Assembly: GCA_030625695.1 (NCBI GenBank)
Contig: DAOUQK010000187.1
Location: 1-7,342 of the forward strand
Source: Paracoccaceae bacterium
GTDB taxonomy: Bacteria > Pseudomonadota > Alphaproteobacteria > Rhodobacterales > Rhodobacteraceae
Reading direction: 5' to 3'
DNA length: 7,342 bases
Position numbers and translations under genes: made by a program. The notes beneath the pieces were generated by a model. That model was not told where the DNA came from. It did not search any database and saw only the letters and a list, made by a program, of their open reading frames with translations. Of this stretch, positions 3,753 to 7,342 are shown in pieces (within the stretch, counting starts at the first letter, position 1; each line of letters starts with the position of its first letter).

Positions 3753-5432
3753 ATGGCTGAAAGTACATCAATGGAGGAATTCGAAGCCCTCCTGAACGAA
3801 AGCTTCGAAATGGACACGCCCAAAGAGGGCACAGTTGTCAAAGGCAAAGTCATCGCAATCGAAGCGGGACAAGCCATCATCGACGTCGGCTATAAGATGG
3901 AAGGCCGCGTTGATATCAAGGAATTCGCCAACCCCGGAGAAGACCCCGAAATCGCCGCTGGCGATGTGGTCGAAGTCTTCCTGCGTCAGGTCGAAAATTC
4001 AAAGGGCGAGGCCGTTATCTCGCGCGAGATGGCCCGTCGTGAGGAAGCCTGGGATCGTCTGGAAAAGGCATATGCCGACGAAGAGCGTGTCGAAGGCGCG
4101 ATCTTTGGCCGGGTCAAAGGCGGCTTTACCGTCGATCTGGGCGGCGCAGTTGCGTTCCTGCCCGGCTCGCAGGTTGATGTACGTCCGGTCCGCGATGCGG
4201 GACCACTTATGGGTCTCAAGCAGCCGTTCCAGGTTCTCAAGATGGACCGTCGCCGGGGCAATATCGTTGTTTCCCGCCGCGCCATTCTGGAAGAAAGCCG
4301 CGCCGAACAGCGCGCCGAGGTTATCGCCAATCTGACCGAAGGTCAGGCAGTCGATGGCGTGGTCAAGAACATCACCGAATACGGTGCGTTTGTTGATCTG
4401 GGCGGTGTTGACGGTCTGTTGCACGTTACCGACATGGCATGGCGTCGGGTCAACCACCCGTCCGAAATCGTGACGATTGGCGAGACCATCAAGGTTCAGG
4501 TCATCAAGATCAACAAGGAAACCCACCGTATATCGCTGGGCATGAAGCAGTTGCAGGAAGATCCATGGGATCTGGTGGCTGCCAAGTACATGCTGGAAAC
4601 AACCCACACGGGTCGCGTTACCAACATCACCGATTACGGCGCATTTGTTGAGCTTGAGCCGGGTGTTGAAGGTCTGGTTCACGTTTCCGAAATGTCCTGG
4701 ACCAAGAAGAACATCCATCCGGGTAAAATCGTTTCCACCTCGCAAGAGGTCGAAGTGATGATCCTGGAAATCGACGGCACCAAACGTCGGGTTAGCCTGG
4801 GTCTGAAACAGACCATGCGCAACCCGTGGGAAGTGTTCGCCGAGCAGTTCCCCGAGGGAACCGAAGTCGAGGGCGAGGTCAAGAACATCACCGAATTTGG
4901 TCTGTTCATCGGTCTTGAGGGCGACATCGACGGCATGGTTCACCTGAGCGATATCAGCTGGGACGAACGTGGCGAAGATGCGATCCAGAACTTCCGCAAA
5001 GGCGATATGGTTCAGGCGGTTGTGTCCGAGGTTGATACCGACAAAGAGCGTATTTCTTTGTCGATCAAAAACCTGGGTGGCGACAAGTTTGCCGAAGCCG
5101 TTGGCGGCGTCAAGCGCGGCTCGATCATCACGGTTGAGGTGACCTCGATCGAAGATGGTGGCATCGAGGTGACGTATGAAGGCATGAAATCCTTTATCCG
5201 TCGTTCCGACCTGTCGCGTGACCGGTCCGAGCAGCGCCCCGAGCGGTTCAGCGTTGGCAACAAGGTTGATGCGCGGGTCACTAACGTGGACGCCAAATCG
5301 CACCGCCTTGGTCTGTCGATCAAAGCCCGCGAGATTGCAGAAGAGAAAGAGGCCGTCGAACAGTATGGCAGCTCCGACTCGGGCGCATCGCTGGGCGATA
5401 TCCTTGGGGCGGCGCTGAAGGGCGACGAATAA
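3753..5432 (+). CDS. rpsA: 30S ribosomal protein S1
   Basis: The protein has 559 residues, the full length usual for bacterial S1, which binds mRNA and helps the 30S subunit initiate translation on structured or weakly Shine-Dalgarno-led messages. Six S1/OB-fold repeats are visible at about residues 25-91, 111-177, 197-265, 284-352, 371-439 and 456-524. The middle four show the typical NITxxGxFVxLxxxxxGLxHxSxxSW signature (for example NITEYGAFVDLGGVDGLLHV at 206-225 and NITDYGAFVELEPGVEGLVH at 291-310). Repeats 1 and 2 are diverged, as expected for the ribosome-docking half. The C-terminus SSDSGASLGDILGAALKGDE matches what I recall for Rhodobacterales. The gene often following cmk is here preceded instead by a divergent ECF operon, and it has its own predicted promoter and terminator. 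Confidence 0.98.
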   Translation: MAESTSMEEFEALLNESFEMDTPKEGTVVKGKVIAIEAGQAIIDVGYKMEGRVDIKEFANPGEDPEIAAGDVVEVFLRQVENSKGEAVISREMARREEAWDRLEKAYADEERVEGAIFGRVKGGFTVDLGGAVAFLPGSQVDVRPVRDAGPLMGLKQPFQVLKMDRRRGNIVVSRRAILEESRAEQRAEVIANLTEGQAVDGVVKNITEYGAFVDLGGVDGLLHVTDMAWRRVNHPSEIVTIGETIKVQVIKINKETHRISLGMKQLQEDPWDLVAAKYMLETTHTGRVTNITDYGAFVELEPGVEGLVHVSEMSWTKKNIHPGKIVSTSQEVEVMILEIDGTKRRVSLGLKQTMRNPWEVFAEQFPEGTEVEGEVKNITEFGLFIGLEGDIDGMVHLSDISWDERGEDAIQNFRKGDMVQAVVSEVDTDKERISLSIKNLGGDKFAEAVGGVKRGSIITVEVTSIEDGGIEVTYEGMKSFIRRSDLSRDRSEQRPERFSVGNKVDARVTNVDAKSHRLGLSIKAREIAEEKEAVEQYGSSDSGASLGDILGAALKGDE

Positions 5433-5457
5433 AACCTTAAGGACTTAGCGAAAAATC

Positions 5458-5493
5458 AAAGCCCCGCAGCCGGATGGTTGCGGGGCTTTTTTT
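5458..5493 (+). terminator. Rho-independent terminator of rpsA
   Basis: GCCCCGCA (5461-5468) pairs perfectly with TGCGGGGC (5479-5486). The stem can extend inward by three pairs (one G-U) to a GGAT tetraloop, and seven Ts follow (5487-5493). It starts about 25 bases after the rpsA stop codon. A-tract bases on the left could also make it work in reverse. Confidence 0.93.
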
Positions 5494-5736
5494 GCGCCCG
5501 CGGACGGCTGAAAAACAGGTTGCGGTATGGAATATGCCCGCGAATCAACCGGCGTGCAGCAAGGCGGCAACCTTGATGATCCTTTGTCGATTAAGTGTTA
5601 ATCATGTTGTGAACCCACAGATTTCACGCAGATTTCCCCCAAGAGTCTGAAAATTCTGCAATTATTCCAATAGATTCTGTTTCCGAACCGATAAATTGTT
5701 CCTATAGTCGTTAAAAAAGTCTGCTCAAGAATTTCC
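5494..5736 (+). other. Gene-free spacer between rpsA and ihfB
   Basis: This 243-base stretch becomes markedly A+T-richer from about 5580 on. I see no convincing gene. It holds a perfect dyad GATTAA-GTG-TTAATC (5589-5603), a short direct repeat CAGATTTC (near 5620-5637), and a possible -10 hexamer TATAGT (5703-5708) with only a poor -35 (TTTCCG at 5680-5685). The ihfB promoter is presumably here, but I cannot fix it. Confidence 0.5.
5589..5603. promoter_or_regulatory. Perfect 6-3-6 dyad upstream of ihfB
   Basis: GATTAA, spacer GTG, TTAATC. It is short and symmetric like an operator half-site pair, and lies about 150 bases before the ihfB start. It does not fit the IHF consensus, so autoregulation by IHF is not indicated. 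The bound protein, if any, is unknown. Confidence 0.25.
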
Positions 5737-5739
5737 ATG

Positions 5740-5745
5740 GGAGGA
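5740..5745 (+). promoter_or_regulatory. Ribosome binding site deciding the ihfB start
   Basis: GGAGGA lies 9 nt before ATG 5755. An in-frame ATG at 5737 overlaps this site and so cannot use it. The product from 5755 begins MIRSELIQKI, the standard IHF-beta N-terminus. Confidence 0.85.
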
Positions 5746-5754
5746 AACAAACCG

Positions 5755-6036
5755 ATGATCCGTTCGGAGCTAATTCAAAAAATCGCCGATGATAACCCGC
5801 ATCTGTACCAGCGGGATGTTGAGCGGATCGTGAACACCGTGTTCGAGGAAGTCACTGGTGCCATGGCGCAAGGCAACCGGGTTGAGTTGCGCGGCTTTGG
5901 CGCATTTTCGGTGAAAAAGCGCGATGCGCGGGTTGGTCGCAATCCCAGGACCGGCGAAACCGTGCATGTAGAGGAAAAGCATGTGCCGTTTTTCAAAACT
6001 GGCAAACTGCTGCGGGACCGTTTGAACGGAAAGTAA
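5755..6036 (+). CDS. ihfB: Integration host factor subunit beta
   Basis: The protein has 93 residues, the usual length for this family. With IHF-alpha it forms the nucleoid protein that bends DNA sharply at specific sites and assists transcription, replication and recombination. MIRSELIQKIADDNPHLYQR forms the N-terminal helices, RGFGAFSV (46-53) is the family signature at the dimer core, and the DNA-gripping arm holds GRNPRTGE (61-68) with Pro64 as the intercalating residue. The ending KTGKLLRDRLNGK is typical of the beta subunit rather than HU or IHF-alpha. The start at 5755 is chosen because it has a proper ribosome binding site and the family N-terminus. lapA begins 4 bases after its stop codon, so the two are very likely cotranscribed, an arrangement found elsewhere in Proteobacteria. 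Confidence 0.97.
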   Translation: MIRSELIQKIADDNPHLYQRDVERIVNTVFEEVTGAMAQGNRVELRGFGAFSVKKRDARVGRNPRTGETVHVEEKHVPFFKTGKLLRDRLNGK

Positions 6037-6040
6037 AATA

Positions 6041-6391
6041 ATGCGTTACATTCGCTATGCCTTTCTTGGCGCACTGGGGATCATTCTGATCTCGGTGTCA
6101 CTGGCCAATCGTGGGATGGTTGATCTGAAATTGGTGCCGGATGTTCTGGCCGAGTTGGTTGACTTCAACCCTGGCATCACCCTGCCATTGTTTGTGGTGG
6201 TTCTGGGCGGAATTTCCGCCGGGCTGGTGATCGGGTTTTTCTGGGAATGGCTGCGCGAATACAAACATCGCCGCGAGGTCGGGCAGAAGGCCCGCCAAGT
6301 GCATAGCCTTGAGCGTGAAGTGACACGGCTCAAAGGCGAAAAACACCAGGGCAAAGACGAGGTTCTGGCGATTCTGGACGAAGCCGACTGA
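6041..6391 (+). CDS. lapA: LapA-domain (DUF1049) inner-membrane protein
   Basis: The protein has 116 residues. Two hydrophobic helices, at about 5-22 and 46-68, are separated by a short loop; WEWLREYKHRREVGQKAR then leads into a charged, probably coiled-coil, cytoplasmic tail (about 73-102) with SLEREVTRLKGEK. This is the layout of the lipopolysaccharide assembly protein A domain family, whose enterobacterial member works with LapB and FtsH in controlling LPS synthesis; that role is inferred here, not seen. The short C-terminal KDEVLAILDEAD has no evident motif. The start follows ihfB by 4 bases, with GGAAAG (6028-6033) inside the end of ihfB serving as a weak Shine-Dalgarno. Position directly after ihfB is itself characteristic of this family. 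trpF follows after 8 bases. Confidence 0.82.
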   Translation: MRYIRYAFLGALGIILISVSLANRGMVDLKLVPDVLAELVDFNPGITLPLFVVVLGGISAGLVIGFFWEWLREYKHRREVGQKARQVHSLEREVTRLKGEKHQGKDEVLAILDEAD

Positions 6392-6399
6392 GCAAGTAC

Positions 6400-7044
6400 A
6401 TGAGTGCCGATACACGGATCAAAATCTGCGGGTTAAGCAAGGGCGCAGACATTGAGGCTGCGGTCGGTGCGGGTGCTGCGTATGTTGGGTTTGTGTTTTT
6501 CCCGAAATCCCCACGCCATATTAGCTTTGAGACCGCAAGTATTTTGGCGGCAAATGTTCCGGCAGGCATCTGCAAGGTCGCACTGACAGTGAACGCCGAT
6601 AACGCCCTGCTGGACCAATTGGTCGAGGCCGTACCGCTGGACATGTTGCAATTGCACGGTTCCGAATCGCCCGACCGGGTGGCCGAAGTCAAAGACCGCT
6701 ATGGCCTGCCAGTGATGAAGGCGATCGGTGTGGCCGATGAAGCGGATTTACCTGCACTTCAGGAATACATGCGTGTGGCCGATCAAATTCTGGTCGATGC
6801 CAAGCCCCCCGCCGGAGCCGCCTTGCCAGGTGGCAATGGGTTGGCATTTGACTGGAGGTTGATTGCCGGGCGACGTTGGGCAGTACCCTGGATGCTTGCC
6901 GGTGGGCTGACGCCTGCAAATGTCCAAGAGGCCATTCGGTTGACCGGGGCGAGCCAGGTTGATGTATCGTCTGGCGTGGAAAACGCGCCAGGGGTTAAAG
7001 ACAAGGCCATGATCCGGGCGTTCTGCGAGGCGGTCAAACAGTAA
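6400..7044 (+). CDS. trpF: N-(5'-phosphoribosyl)anthranilate isomerase
   Basis: A cytosolic TIM-barrel enzyme of 214 residues that performs the Amadori rearrangement of phosphoribosylanthranilate in tryptophan synthesis. The general base Cys10 lies in KICG (8-11) and the general acid Asp133 in ILVDAKPP (130-137). FFPKSPRHI (33-41) carries the conserved Ser-Pro-Arg, MLQLHG (82-87) the strand motif, and WMLAGGLTPANV (164-175) with VDVSSGVENAPGVKD (187-201) the phosphate-binding end. All key residues are present. The start ATG 6400 has no good Shine-Dalgarno and lies 8 bases after lapA, so it probably depends on translation from upstream. Related genomes often carry trpB next; here a cytochrome-like gene follows instead, so trpF seems separated from other trp genes on this side. 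Confidence 0.96.
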   Translation: MSADTRIKICGLSKGADIEAAVGAGAAYVGFVFFPKSPRHISFETASILAANVPAGICKVALTVNADNALLDQLVEAVPLDMLQLHGSESPDRVAEVKDRYGLPVMKAIGVADEADLPALQEYMRVADQILVDAKPPAGAALPGGNGLAFDWRLIAGRRWAVPWMLAGGLTPANVQEAIRLTGASQVDVSSGVENAPGVKDKAMIRAFCEAVKQ

Positions 7045-7120
7045 ACGCAATTGTTATCGTACGGCGTTTGATGTTTCGGCCCATATAGGTACTGTAACCG
7101 CCAGTAAAAACAGCCAGAGC

Positions 7121-7125
7121 AGGGG
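7121..7125 (+). promoter_or_regulatory. Ribosome binding site of the terminal partial gene
   Basis: AGGGG lies 8 nt before ATG 7134, supporting that start. The 89-base gap after trpF holds no clear promoter that I can defend; a weak 6-bp dyad AAACGC/GCGTTT (7043-7048 and 7064-7069) without a T-run lies in it. Confidence 0.5.
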
Positions 7126-7133
7126 CTTCCAGA

Positions 7134-7342
7134 ATGGAAAAGACACTTCAGGCTGCCGGGTTGATGATCGTGGTCGCCGCCACCTCCGCATGGGCGCATT
7201 CAGGGGTCCAGAACCCCATCGTCAAAGCACGGATGGCCGCAATGGGCGAAATCGGCAAGAACACCAAGGTGCTGGGGTCGATGGCCAAGGGAGAGGCCGC
7301 GTTTGACGCAGAGGCAGCCAGCAAAGCGGCCAGCGCAATCGC
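7134..7342 (+). CDS. Secreted protein resembling cytochrome c' / c556 (class II), 5' part
   Basis: Sixty-nine codons are visible before the window ends. MEKTLQAAGLMIVVAATSAWA is a Sec signal peptide with likely cleavage after AWA (19-21). The mature start HSGVQNPIVKARMAAMGEIG, followed by KNTKVLGSMAKGEAAFDAEA and ASKAASAI, has the pattern of the first helices of class II c-type cytochromes: V-x-x-R-M-x-x-M-x-x-I/M-G-K, where the Met of the second helix position can ligate haem, then a gapped acidic-alanine-rich helix. The haem-binding CxxCH would be near the C-terminus, beyond the window, so attachment of haem is not shown. It would be a periplasmic electron carrier. It lies 89 bases after trpF on the same strand and is probably a separate unit. 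Confidence 0.72.
   Translation, partial: MEKTLQAAGLMIVVAATSAWAHSGVQNPIVKARMAAMGEIGKNTKVLGSMAKGEAAFDAEAASKAASAI

Noticed and set aside
3999..5303. A 434-codon open frame on the minus strand inside rpsA
   Set aside because: It is the antisense shadow of a highly conserved, codon-biased S1 gene; the forward frame has unmistakable S1 repeats and the reverse protein shows no domain.
5494..5736. A possible IHF binding site for ihfB autoregulation
   Set aside because: I compared the best-looking stretches with WATCARNNNNTTR on both strands; each had at least two mismatches in fixed positions.
5737..5754. An upstream in-frame ATG giving IHF-beta six extra residues
   Set aside because: It overlaps the ribosome binding site GGAGGA itself, and the family starts at MIRSEL.
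7043..7069. AAACGC/GCGTTT dyad after trpF as a terminator
   Set aside because: Only six pairs with a 15-nt loop and no T-run; it begins inside the stop codon.
1..7342. CRISPR array, tRNA or rRNA genes
   Set aside because: No regularly spaced direct repeats, cloverleaf arms or rRNA-like conserved blocks were noticed on either strand.

Overview
The window looks like chromosomal DNA from an alphaproteobacterium of the Rhodobacterales (Roseobacter group). From memory, its ribosomal protein S1, IHF-beta, LapA-domain and TrpF proteins read like those of that group, and the GC-rich third positions agree. I ran no database comparison.

Left part (1-3550) looks accessory. It opens with the 5' end of an IS30-family transposase on the minus strand and the inverted repeat closing that element (about 107-135). 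Beyond it are a truncated reading frame, a REP-like hairpin with a 15-bp tandem repeat, and a possible frame-broken gene relic (308-546). A complete aldo/keto reductase follows (562-1560). Two more REP-like hairpins in inverted orientation (1595-1668) fill the convergent gap to a minus-strand operon. That operon runs from an ECF sigma factor (2736-3431), to a secreted small protein (2256-2669), to a Tat-exported type-1 copper protein of the pseudoazurin type (1706-2266). A near-ideal ECF-type promoter (GGAACC-N16-CGTCTA) precedes the sigma gene, suggesting that it is autoregulated.

Right part (3560-7044) is housekeeping: rpsA with its own promoter, a leader hairpin and a strong terminator; then ihfB, lapA and trpF packed with gaps of 4 and 8 nt. 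The window ends in the 5' part of a secreted protein resembling a class II cytochrome c.

The most unusual signal is a 26-bp inverted repeat (24/26 identical) that brackets the sigma gene almost exactly, from its start codon to just past its stop codon. Both mismatches become G-U pairs in the transcript. The sigma mRNA could therefore close into a continuous 26-bp duplex between its translation start and the sequence just after its stop codon. A second hairpin that shares one arm with this repeat would cover the ribosome binding site of the next gene. This could be RNA-level feedback in the operon, an invertible segment, or a scar of an inverted duplication; the sequence alone does not decide.
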